In this document: in pieces, positions 35,232 to 42,050 of the stretch | Numbering within the stretch: position 1 is the stretch's first letter | Layout: every line of letters starts with the position of its first letter | NCBI GenBank assembly: GCA_025642065.1 | Contig: JAODUP010000431.1 | Location: 1 to 64,000, forward strand | Length of the DNA stretch: 64,000 nucleotides | Direction: 5' to 3' | Origin: Paralvinella palmiformis | Taxonomy: Eukaryota; Annelida; Polychaeta; Terebellida; Alvinellidae | The notes under the pieces: generated by a model | Told to the model about the DNA's origin: nothing | Databases searched by the model: none | The model's input: the letters and a program-made list of their open reading frames with translations, nothing else | Program-made: the position numbers and the translations under genes

Positions 35232-37412
35232 GATCATATTTCACAGGATAGTAAACCAGCCATCACAACAGATCCCATTACTGATGTCACAAGACACCCA
35301 ACATAAACCAGAGCCTAGAAGATTTGTGAAGCGTCCAGGTCAAGGTCTTCCACAGAACACAGCTATAAGACAGCCATTGTCACTGTCTAACAGTAGGACA
35401 GGAGAACAGGCTAATTTGGACAAACAACGGGTTAGTGGCATCAGTTTATGGACAGTAGTTTTTTTTAAATAATTGTAAAGCTTCTTGATGTAAAAACTCC
35501 TTTTGTTATAAGATAGTCTTGCACACACAGATGTACATGTATGTACAAGCACAAACATATACACACATGCTTTCACTTACACAGCATTCTTCTCTTCCAT
35601 ACTTTTTTTAATATTGCCAAAATCTTTAGTATAACTGATATGCTTGTGAAACTGTACATTACAGTGTGCATGATAATCATTGTAGACTTTTTAACGTCTG
35701 ATTTGTTGTATGTTATATCAATGTGTTTTTCTACAGAGAGTAGTACTCAGCAGCACAGCAACAGATGTGTCCGATCTTAGTATGAGTACGGTGACCATTG
35801 ATGGCTTATCAGTGGGAACAACAGAGAACAAAATACGTCAACTGGCACTGAAAGTTGGTCCTATTATAGTAAGTATATTGCAGATAGTTCTATTTTTCTG
35901 GTTGTATTCCTTGTTTGGATGTGGTGAGATGTTTTAATATCTGCACCATTATCATTGCCTGTGCTAACACTGATCATTCATTCAAATTATTTAACTACTT
36001 AGAGGGATAGTCCAACTTCATTTCAAATTTTCAGGACTAATAGCAGCTAAACTCACAAATATTATAAATAATGTAAACATGTGTAAACGATCACCAACAT
36101 ATTAAATAATCCAGTTCAAAATGCTGATTAATCAACTTTTAATGGGGGCCGCCATTTTGAAGCTACACAGACCGGAAGCTCCTGAATGCTGACATTACTT
36201 CAGCATATCCGGTTGACCTGAAGTCTGTAGAATCCATACAAAAGCATGTAAACAAGTGTGAGCAAAGAATTATTCGACAACTAAGCAGGCATTATCTTGT
36301 TAAAATTGCATCATGTGACGTCAGAGCATTTCAGTTTTCTCCTTCCTGTCTTCGAATCTGGCTTCCGGTGCAGCCGTAATGGCGGCCGTCCAGTAATTTT
36401 AGAGTATTTCCCTATATCTATGATATCAGGTATATTCCATGATTATCATTGTGGAATTTTTAGTTACTGTTCTAAGTATTACATATTTAAAAAACTGTCC
36501 CTTTAACTAGGAAAATGCAGTGTTTTTATCCCAGATAAATTATTACTTTTTTAAGACAAGTAGCAGTATTATTGCATTTATCCTTTGAAAATAGAACTCA
36601 TGAATTATTATGACGTGCCACTATTTATGGATTTTTCCTTACTTTCATTGCTGAGGGGGTAATTTGCTTTGTCTCAAATACTGTACTTAGATCTAGTTTT
36701 TTTCTTGTGCATGACAGTCGGAACAATCCTATGGCATGGTCAGTTGGAATGCTCTGATGGTGCAGGGGTTTCAGTGCTGTGCTGAACTCCAGATTGTGGC
36801 TTCAAATCTGACTTACACCTGTGTTGGGGGGATGCTTCCCATAAGAGGTCCCAGAGATGACCAATGCCAAGACTAAATAATCCAAATCAGGTCAACCTGT
36901 GGCATCATTCTATGTTACTGTGCTGCATACCTTCGGATTGAATCCGTCTCTGTGTGTCACCATTTTTGTTTTTTATTACAGGCCTGTCAGATGGATAGAG
37001 TCAGTAAAAGGGCAATTGTACAATTCTGTAGAAGTCAACATGCTTCACTGTTTGTCAACAAATATAACCGGTAAGTGTGTGTGTGTGATGATCCATGAGT
37101 GTGGGATTTATGATTTTAAAAATCAAATCCACGACCATTTGACAGAACAAAAAGGTGAAATGAAGGAAGTGCACATTTTTGAATACAGGTATTAAAATAG
37201 TGTGTACTGTTACTGGATTACGTATCATGCAAGGCCCTAATAGCCAGATCTATTTCACTTTGTAACCAGGACTTCTTTAAATCCTGGAGTTGACCTTTCC
37301 ACTGGAATTATAATAATAACCTGAGTTTGGCCAGAAATTCATAATGTGCTTGCATTTCAGGACTATGTTAGATTTGACGATGATCAATGTCTCATTCTTG
37401 GATACTAATTGA
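14006..37412 (+). CDS. RBM33: RNA-binding protein 33 orthologue, complete coding region (17 exons)
   Basis: The joined exons give 3,258 nt: 1,085 codons and a TGA. All introns are GT...AG and phase-consistent. Order of regions: acidic N-terminus (about 14-235) with SDDELLNED, Glu-rich repeats and DSESDSEEDEDD; the conserved box GRFKSERSDILSVPSARSKK then DIPDKL (about 210-236); a basic Gln/His/Arg stretch (about 240-295); long Gln/Pro-rich low complexity (about 297-720); a Lys/Glu helix with polyQ (about 723-772); a KLPDGQWRKKVRVRD block (about 800); and a C-terminal RRM-like fold (about 1012-1085). Human RBM33 (1,170 residues) has the same order, including GRLRFKTER...IPETL and a C-terminal VGLSSSTTDAQL...SHINV. 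Family knowledge: nuclear RNA-binding protein linked to mRNA export and to ALKBH5-dependent m6A control. The start is the only Met before SWDR, placed 20 nt after an acceptor. Confidence 0.93.
14363..14420 (+). CDS. RBM33: RBM33 exon 2
   Basis: Acceptor TATTCTGCAG, donor GTATAA. It encodes SDDELLNEDTAGIYAFPEEK, matching the SDEELNDDLL motif of vertebrate RBM33. Confidence 0.88.
14550..14818 (+). CDS. RBM33: RBM33 exon 3 (acidic region)
   Basis: It is strongly acidic, with DEEVDEDALLASDDDPDEQ and repeated EEEQHHFDEEVHQEHYEEEE. The donor is GTAAGT. The acceptor GTCAAG has a weak pyrimidine tract. Phase 0 entry from exon 2 supports it. Confidence 0.85.
15097..15272. repeat. 22-bp perfect inverted repeat (fold-back) in RBM33 intron 3
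   Basis: The arm at 15097-15118 (starting GAGGACGTCAAAAACC) is the exact reverse complement of 15250-15271 (ending GGTTTTTGACGTCCTC), 131 bp apart. Inside lies a second pair, GTGGGATT near 15181 and AATCCCAC near 15222. It resembles a small fold-back element, but no flanking duplication is visible. Confidence 0.7.
15690..15828 (+). mobile_element. SINE family S1, diverged copy
   Basis: It carries the S1 blocks in order: TGAGTTCATATCTCAGCATG (degenerate B box), CTGAAGGGGGTTTCATC, TTACCTTTAGA, CATTTAGTCTACC and CGTAAAACATCAA. Both ends are eroded. Confidence 0.65.
16865..17015 (+). CDS. RBM33: RBM33 exon 4
   Basis: Acceptor CACCTTCTAG, donor GTGAGA. It encodes ESYEDVLEENSIAPQLGLSQ and a YEEEQQGEEAL stretch. 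Still acidic and Gln-rich. Confidence 0.85.
17909..18020 (-). mobile_element. SINE S1, 5'-truncated, 16-bp target-site duplication
   Basis: The minus-strand S1 3' part (TTTTATGGCCACTTTTGTGC ... GATGAAACAACCTTCAGATA) is flanked by exact copies of CATTTATTCTATGATT at 17893-17908 and 18021-18036. It lies in RBM33 intron 4. The duplication shows a recent, LINE-driven insertion. Confidence 0.9.
18160..18310 (-). repeat. Dispersed repeat related to 28965-29095
   Basis: Its reverse complement shares TTTTACCTGATCTTGCACAT, TTCAGCCCA, CCTTCTC and CACCTGATTC with 28965-29095. It has no coding content. It probably belongs to an unrecognised repeat family next to S1 sequences. Confidence 0.5.
18548..18583. 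repeat. (TA)n microsatellite
   Basis: An uninterrupted TA run of about 18 units within RBM33 intron 4. Confidence 0.95.
19440..19591. mobile_element. Right end of inverted-repeat element M2
   Basis: It matches 31765-31918 closely: CAGTTTAAATATTCCTGGGC, CCATGCCAAGTG, TTACATTAAAAT, GGGGGAGCTC and the terminus ATCCTAGAAGCAACATTG. The left end was not located. Sequence around 19100 (AATAATGCCATACCAG) resembles part of the other copy. Confidence 0.65.
19656..19842 (+). CDS. RBM33: RBM33 exon 5 (conserved box)
   Basis: Acceptor TTATTCAG, donor GTTAGT. It encodes the acidic run DSESDSEEDEDDSKA, then GRFKSERSDILSVPSARSKK and DIPDKL. This box is the best N-terminal diagnostic of RBM33. Confidence 0.92.
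20838..20996 (-). mobile_element. SINE S1 with complete tRNA-like head, 14-bp duplication
   Basis: Flanks are exact copies of GTCTCTTTTCTTAA (20824-20837 and 20997-21010). The reverse strand begins GGGGTGCCTTCGTGGTCTAG and continues CGGTAGTGTG, an A-box. It then has GTGTTCGAATCTCGG, a B-box. This is the best view of the family's RNA polymerase III promoter; the head resembles a tRNA (Glu/Gly-like TGGTCTAGCGGT). The body carries an internal deletion. Confidence 0.92.
21165..21465 (+). repeat. GGAATTGG-type dispersed repeat, copy 1
   Basis: Words such as GGAATTTATTTTGTTGAATT, GAAATTTGGAATTGATATTG and TCAATTCAATTCTGGAATTG recur at 58540-58745 with TCTACCATTTA/TTACCATTTATT between. The two copies look inverted or internally palindromic. 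The class is unknown. Confidence 0.5.
21590..21925 (-). mobile_element. SINE family S2, reverse copy
   Basis: The left end TATATAGCGCCCTATTCACC is the reverse of the S2 tail GGGCACTATATAA. The right end ACTGCACTGTCACTGCTCAA is the reverse of the head TTGAGC..TGATAGTGCAGTTAG. It carries CAACCCTTCGGCTACACGTC around the eroded B box. It lies in RBM33 intron 5. A second clause CACACATGTTTCAATTTC is locally duplicated near 21690. Confidence 0.8.
22080..22262 (+). CDS. RBM33: RBM33 exon 6 (basic Q/H/R-rich)
   Basis: Acceptor CTTTATTCCAG, donor GTAACA. It encodes EITKEEEDKINKFQQNQR, then RAQHFPGKRGGHQQHQK and QQRGLRQQFRPQ. This corresponds to the charged and RGG-like segment after the conserved box in human RBM33. 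Confidence 0.85.
22660..22710 (+). mobile_element. MITE M1 terminus fragment
   Basis: TTAAAGAAATAGTTCATCTC is nearly the same as the left end of the M1 copy at 22845. Only the end is recognisable. Confidence 0.5.
22845..24149 (+). mobile_element. MITE M1 (TTAA-type) carrying an inserted pogo-type MITE
   Basis: It is flanked by TTAA at 22845-22848 and 24146-24149. The left terminus AGGAATAGTTCATC pairs with the right terminus GGTGAACTATTCT. The body matches the M1 copy at 36003-36502 (TTTCAGGACTAATA, CCAGTTCAAAGTGCTGGTTA, ATTTTGAAGC, ACAGACCGGATGCTC on the left; CCAGTAATTTCTTTATATCT on the right). A 589-bp second element at 23124-23712 interrupts it. The TTAA target is typical of piggyBac-like elements; no transposase is encoded. 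Confidence 0.78.
23124..23712. mobile_element. pogo/Tigger-type MITE nested in M1
   Basis: The left terminus CAGTAGGGCTCCATTATAC pairs imperfectly with the right terminus GTTATAATAGGACCCGACTG. Both are flanked by TA (23122-23123 and 23713-23714), the Tc1/mariner-pogo target. It is about 589 bp with no coding potential. Tigger/pogo elements begin CAGTAGG, which supports the class. Confidence 0.75.
24381..24622 (+). CDS. RBM33: RBM33 exon 7 (Q/P-rich)
   Basis: The acceptor is CGTTTTTAAG, the donor GTGGGA. It encodes GLRMMQQGQRQLCMP, Pro-rich sequence and PLMQQQQQQPC. Entry and exit phases fit its neighbours. The body is low complexity, so homology alone would not prove it. Confidence 0.75.
25169..25190. 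repeat. 22-bp perfect AT-rich palindrome
   Basis: AATTCTAAATTAATTTAGAATT is 22 bases across two halves that are exact reverse complements, with no spacer; the centre is TTAA. It lies just before an S2 SINE in RBM33 intron 7. In AT-rich DNA this is only mildly unusual. Confidence 0.8.
25200..25530 (+). mobile_element. SINE S2, near full length
   Basis: The tRNA-like head TTGAGCCGTGATAGTGCAGT (A-box region) and ACAGGTTCGAGGCTC (B-box) are followed by a body with GCATGCATTGTATGCTCCTT, and a tail GGGCACTATATAAATGTCAC then (ATT)n. Reverse copies lie at 21590-21925 and 29480-29815. Confidence 0.85.
26015..26176 (+). CDS. RBM33: RBM33 exon 8
   Basis: Acceptor TTACAACAG, donor GTGGGA; exactly 54 codons. 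It encodes NIHFNPRFQSAVSRPPDVRL and a Ser/Gln/Pro-rich tail with PMFNVPRPNLEQKQFQ. Confidence 0.8.
26638..27171 (-). mobile_element. MITE M1 (inner copy) inserted in reverse, TTAA duplication
   Basis: TTAA at 26638-26641 is followed by AGGGACAGTCCACCCT. The right terminus AAGGTGGACTATCCCT is followed by TTAA (27168-27171). The body is the reverse of the M1 consensus: ATAGGGAAATAATCC, CTGGAGGGCCACCTTATGGC and the right-hand TTAGACCTGAAAATTTGAAA. Removing it with one TTAA restores a continuous outer copy (compare 36220-36250). Confidence 0.85.
27552..27590. repeat. (TA)n microsatellite inside MITE
   Basis: A run of about 19 TA units at the spot where sister MITEs carry a short TATATCTAT. Confidence 0.95.
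28220..28585 (+). CDS. RBM33: RBM33 exon 9 (largest Q/P-rich exon)
   Basis: Acceptor CTATTACAG, donor GTAAGA; 122 codons. It is rich in Pro, Gln and Asn: SPPRMSEPWNQNRGPVLREQ, QPIQPFNNIQQPMFPKQ, PPQLMAPPTMDQVPPQQRFP and FNHNQNRFPNM. Predicted disordered. Confidence 0.88.
28703..28851 (+). CDS. RBM33: RBM33 exon 10
   Basis: The acceptor is TTTGATAAAAG, the donor GTCTGT. It encodes VNREPLGQPIQTLVNKRSG, IGQQQNLKGPRPPGIRPHQ and QLTPG. The intron before it is only 117 bp and contains a (GT)n tract. Confidence 0.82.
28896..28918. repeat. (GT)n microsatellite
   Basis: A GT run just inside RBM33 intron 10. Similar shorter runs lie at 28638-28657, between exons 9 and 10. Confidence 0.9.
28965..29095 (+). 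repeat. Dispersed repeat related to 18160-18310
   Basis: It shares CATTTTACCTCATCTTATGC, TATTCAGCCCATACTCTC and CACCTGATTCCATTTCTTCT with the reverse of 18160-18310. It immediately precedes an S1 SINE. Confidence 0.5.
29097..29295 (+). mobile_element. SINE S1 with tRNA-like head
   Basis: The head ATGGTCTAACTGATAACACA (A box), ACCTGAGTTCAAATATCGGC (degenerate B box), GAAGGGTGTTTTACTTTGAC, CCATTTAACCTACCATGTGC and a TCATTATCATC tail follow the S1 order. It lies in RBM33 intron 10. Confidence 0.8.
29480..29815 (-). mobile_element. SINE S2 (reverse) carrying a 50-bp S1 insertion
   Basis: The left end TATATAGCACCCTATTCAGC and the right end ACTGCACTACCATGGCTCGA define a reverse S2 copy. The body (GCATACAACACATGC, AGTCAGGTACTCATTTTTAT, GGACGAGTGAACCAGTCGCC) matches 21590-21925. 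It is interrupted at 29544-29593. Confidence 0.85.
29544..29593 (+). mobile_element. 50-bp S1 tail insertion with 14-bp target-site duplication
   Basis: The segment TACCTTGTGCACAAAAGTGG, CCGTAAAACGTCAATCAACA, GCATCATCAC is the S1 3' end. It is bounded by exact copies of CCAGCACATATCTC (29530-29543 and 29594-29607). Removing the insert and one copy restores the S2 sequence. Confidence 0.92.
30191..30548 (+). CDS. RBM33: RBM33 exon 11
   Basis: Acceptor ATCTTAACAG, donor GTATGT. A Pro/Gln-rich opening (RPPGVVQPTRPSAPVQPSQQ) leads to a helical charged segment KPMTEAEKEEIQKKIKRAQR. Then come TKKIILGKRLST and a Lys/Glu-rich end at NIADPELD. Confidence 0.9.
30606..30794 (+). mobile_element. SINE S1, full length, 57 bp after RBM33 exon 11
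   Basis: The head GCGCATCCGTGGTCTAACTG then GTAGCGCG (A box) and ACCTGAGTTCGAATCTTGG (B box) are clear. The body TGAAGGGTGTTTCATC...GCCTACCATGTGC and the tail (ATC)n complete it. Flanks CCTGTTAATATTAAGTGT (30588-30605) and CCTATTAATATTAGTGT (30795-30811) form a slightly diverged target-site duplication. Confidence 0.92.
31107..31918. mobile_element. Inverted-repeat DNA element M2 (non-coding)
   Basis: The left end CAGTGTTGCTTCTAGGAT is the exact reverse complement of the right end at 31901-31918 (18 bp). A near-identical left end recurs inside at about 31276 (CAATGTTGCTTCTAGGATGC), so it may be a composite. A related right end lies at 19440-19591. The CAGTG start recalls hAT elements, but no 8-bp target duplication is visible. 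No transposase frame is present. Confidence 0.72.
32226..32376 (+). CDS. RBM33: RBM33 exon 12 (coiled coil, polyQ)
   Basis: Acceptor TCAACACAG, donor GTAAAG. It encodes VYLDEEKERMERMKQLAEQI, KEQKRKRRLMRAKQAAQQ and a seven-Gln run from CAA repeats. The charged heptads suggest a coiled coil. The CAA run is a likely length-polymorphic site. Confidence 0.9.
32662..33000 (+). mobile_element. SINE family S3, split by an S1 copy
   Basis: The head CTGATGGTGCAGTGATTAAA and the B-box-like TTTTGGGTTCAGATC match copies at 36744 and 45528. The tail part after the S1 insertion (CCCAGGTGTGCACAATGATG, AAGCTAAACAGTTCC) aligns with CCCAGAGATGACCAATGCCA, AGACTAAATAATCC in the copy at 36744. Confidence 0.7.
32785..32936 (+). 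mobile_element. SINE S1, 5'-truncated, 10-bp duplication, nested in S3
   Basis: Exact CTATATGTCC flanks lie at 32775-32784 and 32937-32946. The insert begins in the S1 head (TGATCACTACC), keeps a clear B box GTGTTCGAATCTCGG, and ends in (ATC)n. Confidence 0.9.
33698..34181 (+). CDS. RBM33: RBM33 exon 13
   Basis: Acceptor TTATTATCAG, donor GTGAGT; the longest exon. It encodes a Ser/Thr/Gln linker, then the folded-looking block GVAKLPDGQWRKKVRVRDAR, SGAIKIKFFKITEEEAKRVI. A 36-bp in-frame tandem repeat follows at 34000-34071 (GQEPNVGQGPFR/LR twice). Confidence 0.9.
34182..35196. other. RBM33 intron 13, nothing recognised
   Basis: I see no repeat family or conserved motif here apart from a G-rich run at 34204-34219. 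It ends in a (TA)n tract at 35197-35226. Confidence 0.5.
35247..35430 (+). CDS. RBM33: RBM33 exon 14
   Basis: Acceptor ATTTCACAG, donor GTTAGT. It encodes IVNQPSQQIPLLMSQDTQHK, PEPRRFVKRPGQGLPQ and SNSRTGEQANLDKQR. A (TA)n tract ends about 20 bp before the acceptor, which could crowd the branch point. Confidence 0.85.
35737..35868 (+). CDS. RBM33: RBM33 exon 15 (start of C-terminal RRM-like fold)
   Basis: Acceptor TTTTTCTACAG, donor GTAAGT; 44 codons. STVTIDGLSVGTTENKIRQL, ALKVGPII matches VMVGLSSSTTDAQLKSLLMS, VGPIQSL of human RBM33: beta 1, RNP-like loop and helix 1 of an RRM. Confidence 0.93.
36003..36502 (+). mobile_element. MITE M1, uninterrupted reference copy
   Basis: The left end AGGGATAGTCCAACTTCATT and the right end AAAACTGTCCCT then TTAA (36503-36506) are inverted. 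The body is the most complete M1 in the window. It includes GGCCGCCATTTTGAAGC, ACAGACCGGAAGCTCCTGAA, TGACGTCAGAGCATTTCAGT, CTTCCGGTGCAGCCGTAATG and GCGGCCGTCCAGTAATTTTA. No coding capacity. It lies in RBM33 intron 15. Confidence 0.8.
36744..36935 (+). mobile_element. SINE S3 copy
   Basis: Head GCTCTGATGGTGCAGGGGTT, B-box-like GTGGCTTCAAATCTGAC, then TTACACCTGTGTTGGGGGGA, TGCTTCCC and GACCAATGCCAAGACTAAAT. A related tail occurs at 15538-15565 and 21925-21955. Confidence 0.65.
36982..37070 (+). CDS. RBM33: RBM33 exon 16
   Basis: Acceptor TTTTTTATTACAG, donor GTAAGT. It encodes ACQMDRVSKRAIVQFCRSQH, ASLFVNKYNR. Position by position this follows human MLPQQRKAIAKFKEPAHALA, FQQKFHR: the beta 3 strand and helix 2 of the RRM-like fold. 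Confidence 0.9.
37361..37412 (+). CDS. RBM33: RBM33 exon 17 (terminal, 52 nt)
   Basis: The acceptor is GCATTTCAG at 37352-37360. The first base completes the Arg codon and is followed by TMLDLTMINVSFLDTN and TGA (37410-37412). It matches the vertebrate C-terminus HMIDLSHINVALI, which closes the RRM-like fold. It is too short for open-frame scanning; phase and motif decide it. Confidence 0.9.
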
Positions 37413-40400
37413 GGTCAGGGAAGTGTAGCGCATCATCCTCTAGTGATGCCAACTCATGAGTCATTTATGGCAGATGTGAGGCAGCACAGAAGTCAGCACA
37501 GAAGAGGCACTGCTGCTCTGCTGTATAGTCCACTGTGAGTGGAATGTCTGAAGCAATAGTTACTTGATGGAAGCGGCTAACACATTTAATTGATATGGTG
37601 TGTCAACATTACTGTATTTGGTCCACAGTGAGATTTTTGTATTTACTTATGAATAAGTCACCTATTCTGCATCAATCGTACAAGTTGTGATGGCCATGTT
37701 GTAATCAGTCGAGATCAATTTGGGGTGTGTGAAAGTTGTTTATGGTGTCATCGTCACTGAACAAATTGTACACCTCCATCTGTGTGTATGATAATAATGT
37801 TCCATTCATCAATAACGATGATTCCCGTTGTTGTTATTGTTGTTGTTAAAAGTGCTGCTGTACAGCTTGTGTTATTTCATATATTTATGACATAATCACT
37901 TTTCTTGGATGATGTCGTGTATTCCACTTTTGTGTGTGCCTTGTTAAGAACTAGCTTCTTTGTCATCATCAGTCTGCATCACGGTTAACCTTCATTCGAT
38001 CGTCAAGTCTTGGTTTACTCCGTCATCTGAAGTCAGTCACTGCATGTCCCATTCCTTGGATGGGGTTGAGTCTTCGCGATTGGTTGAAAATTCCTTCAGG
38101 TCATTGGAGGGGGATGGAAGTGTTGCGTCCAAAACCGGTTAAATCAGATGGAACTGCTCATGATCAAGATTCAACAGTACACAGTCGGTGACAATCTTAT
38201 GGCTCTCCCTTTGAATCCATATTGTGAACATAGGTTAGGAAGATTGACAATAGGAGATTGTGTTAAGGACTCGGTTGCAAAATTGAAAAATGTCTGAGAT
38301 CACACTCGGATGGGATGAGGCTACATTCTAGGCTATTTTTGCAACTATTACATTTTTCTGACATTCATCTGTATATACGAGAATAAATTGCCAGTTATGA
38401 TCAACAGATGAAAGGTTGTCCCCTGTTACTATTCATTTTACCAAGCATTTACATATTTTTACATACTCGGTGATGTTTGAGGATAAAAAGATGGCAGGTG
38501 AATGTCAAAAATTGGTTGCTACCCATTAGCTAATATTGGATACTTATTGATGGGTAGTTTAATATTTACAAAACTGGAACAGGTTTTTTTGTTTTTGTTT
38601 TTTTTTCTTCCTGGATTTTCATTAACTTGAGGTTTCAGTAAAGTCTCAGAACATTATAAATATTTCATTCCATTTGGGTTTATGGACAGGTGTCTTATTG
38701 ACACAAATATCATTAGTATAAGCTTTTCTGTCATGATAATTCCCAGGTAAATAAATCACTCACCTACTCACCCACTCATCAGTGTTACCTGTGTATTTGT
38801 TAAGTTTCTTGTCTCTTTCTGGTGGGTATCAGAAATGGATTTGGATACATTTATATAGTGAATATATGTTAATTGTGTCACATCATTAAGGCAATCAACT
38901 TGGTTTACTGTATAAGCATATGGACACAGAAAGACAGACAGACACACACAGACAGGGTAATATTCCGATAGAAGAGAGGATGATTGAGAGTTTCATGAGT
39001 GAGTGAGATAAAGTGAGCAATTTTCCTTTTAAAACACAAAATTTAATTATTACCAATTAAGAATAACATTACCTGCCATGTATATTATTATCAAGCATCA
39101 CCCGTAACAGTGTTTTATTATCACTGGTTTGTACACAGAATGTCACCAATGCCAACAGCTAACAGCCAAGAAACTTTTCTCTACAAATATAAAGCAGACA
39201 TTTATATTCAAGTAAAAGCTGACTGTCAAGTTTGTTTTAGACATACCATTTAAATCAAAGCCATATATGTTATGAAGCCCATTTGTCTAAATGGTTTTAT
39301 AAAAAAAATTGGAGTGCTTTTCAACTTTATTCTATCAAAGTAATTACCCCAATTCCAGCCTTTAATGTTTGATTTGGCACACAAGATTTTTTGTGCTGTG
39401 ACGGTATTGGCCATTCTGTTTGTGATTGTGTATTCCAGTGATACGTCTTATACCAGCCATACAACCTGTGGAATTAATAATCATCGTCATTTTCTTAACG
39501 GTTCTCCTAATCTGCTGGCATCTGATCAGAGTTAGCAAGCATCTCGTTTCATCCTCGAGTCCACACAAAACTTGTTACCCAGGTTAGATCATAATGCTGA
39601 TCTAGTATCCACTAATGTGGCATCTATCATATAATTTCCAATAGTGGTACAGTATCTAACAGCAATACTTCCCCGCTTCAGTGATAGAATTTTGAACAGG
39701 TGTAGAAATAGAGTCAAATTTCCATGTGGGTCCACTAGCATGTTTCAACAATGCAATCACCGATTTTCAATTATTTAATAAACTCATCTTTTTCAAATTG
39801 GACAAAACTATCTTCACTGGTTAAGTTTCTAAATATGTTTAAATTAACATCAGACCATTTGGGAAAGTACCAGAAACGTGCCCAGTGCCTCCCAGTTGTG
39901 TATTTGGCATCTATCGGACACTATATAGTAGCTGGTTTGGGAATATTGCCACGTGTAGTTTTAGTCGGTCCGTTCAAGTTATTGCCTTTAAGTAACAGTT
40001 GTTTATAATCTAGCTTCATGTTAGACATGTGAACATTGCCATTGTTATTTGTCATAACATCTGTTGTTGGTCTATTAGCTCATCATAGCTCCAAGATTGG
40101 TTGTTTAATCTACATATAGCCTAATATATACTCAGTCAGTGAATGTCCCCATTTGATATTGTTTGTGGTGTGTTTTGTTCTTCTGCATAGTGTTGTATTT
40201 TGTTAATTGGTTTATCCATGCAGTCATTTGCTATAGACTTAAATAGTTAACAAACATATATAGAAAATATTTATCCCAAGATTGCAATAGACAGCATAAA
40301 ATTTGTTAATATACCAAGCAAATCAGGTTTATTTTTTCAACCTGAGATTTTGTTTTTGTTCATCAAATTTTTTCTCTTCTGTCTTATTCAATTACCTTTT

Positions 40401-41299
40401 CTTACTGTTGCAGTTCACATCCCTGTATATTGCATTTGTCATATTATGCCAATACATTACCGTAAGAGACTCTTTTGGTTTTGCTAACAGATTCATGATA
40501 CAGGGTTTACAGGTAAAGAACTGACAGACATAATATGGATAGCAAGTTATAATGTAGGGATAAAATATAAGAGATCAATAGAAAGAATTTGAATTATACT
40601 CTTATTAAAATTACATACAGTGCACTGACTGACGCTGTAGGGATTATATGTATGTGAAGAGAGCACAGACACTTAGACGTTTGGCTTGACTGACAGACAT
40701 GGGGGGGGGTTGCAGATAGTACTGTCATCGTAAATAGAATAACTTTGACTTTGTGTATGTAATACAGGCTGCTGCTAATTTCCAAAATCAGTCAAATCCA
40801 TAACTGCTTTGGATGTTTTTGACCCTAATTCAGACATTATAACATAATGTTTTGTCAGTGTTTGTAATGTTTTATTGTTAAGCAGGATATCATTTGAATG
40901 TTTATTATCAGGTTTATTGTATAATAGGCAGATATTTTCCCTTCATTTTTTAATGATTTAAGAGATGATTTACACAGAAGTAAGGAGCCTTTTCTGTCTT
41001 CAGTAAATTTCCAGTGATTTATTTTTCCTGGAACTGGTTAATCAAAAATAAAATTTTTAGGTGATAAATTGGGTTTTCTGAAATTCGACCATTTGAAATG
41101 ATAGTAAATATATTTCTGAGAACAGTCAGACATCATTGACATGATCTATGCCCTGAAGTAAATTGCTGAGCATTGCTTCTTTCCATTGTGTCCTTTTATA
41201 GCTAAATGCTTTGGAATCCTTTTTTAAATAGAAGAAAGCTGATTGTCATATCATTTCAATTTAATTAGTCCACACATACTTAATTAAGCATCAAAATTA

Positions 41300-41342
<43 letters not shown>

Positions 41343-41760
41343 ACTTGAACTAAGACAGTCTATTTGCTAAATGTAATAACTTTTTATATTTATTTCATAG
41401 GTTTCCAATTTACTGAAAATTTCCAGATATTCTTGAATACTTTTGTTTTTCAAACAACCGGTTCATCTATTGCCCTACAACATAATACATAATTGATTAA
41501 ATAGATTCTTATCCCATTCATAAATATTATATAATTCATAAATTGCATTCTCACTGATGGTGAATGACATATTGCAGGTGCCGTAGATAGGAATTATTAT
41601 GTACATAATTATTTAGTAATATGTTAGTTTAAAAAAAATTTGATCAGTATTACATTGCTGATAGAGCTTCATCTGTAAGACAGGATGATAAAATTGGCAT
41701 TCTGGACAGCGACGTACAGTGACAGTACAGACAACGCCAATATTGTATCTACTTTAGAAT
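37413..41760 (+). other. RBM33 3' flank, probable long 3' UTR; no gene seen
   Basis: No open frame here shows a recognisable domain, and SINE/MITE density drops sharply compared with the introns. AATAAA hexamers occur (for example near 38387 and 38750), but none can be chosen. Vertebrate RBM33 has a long 3' UTR, so continued transcription is plausible, not shown. (TA)n lies at 41304-41338. Confidence 0.35.
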
Positions 41761-42050
41761 GTTGTATACAGAGCTGTGATAGCCCTATTTACATTGAGGA
41801 CTGACATATCATTTATCATTCAGTCTGAGCTGTGATATCATTATTGATTACATGTAAGCATATCTTATCATCTTTAGTTACCTTCAGGGCACTCATATCA
41901 TCCATTGTTACATTATAGGCTTAGATATCATATTGAGTTAACATTCAGGGCTGTGATATTATCTCTGGTTACACACATGGCTGTGTGATGTCATCTCTAG
42001 CTATACACAGAACTGTGATATCATCTGTTTTGTTGTACATATAGCTATAC
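41761..42050. repeat. Degenerate ~30-bp minisatellite (about 9 units)
   Basis: Consecutive units share the pattern ATTCAGGGCTGTGATATCAT then CTCTGGTTAC. Clear examples start near 41761, 41791, 41821, 41851, 41881, 41911, 41942 and 41972 (each 29-32 bp). Most keep GTGATATCAT or CATATCAT and end in TTAC. The units are well diverged, so the array is old. Confidence 0.75.

Noticed and set aside
29930..42050. CRISPR array among the short repeats
   Set aside because: The direct repeats are SINE tails, microsatellites and a diverged minisatellite without unique spacers of constant length, and the genome is animal.
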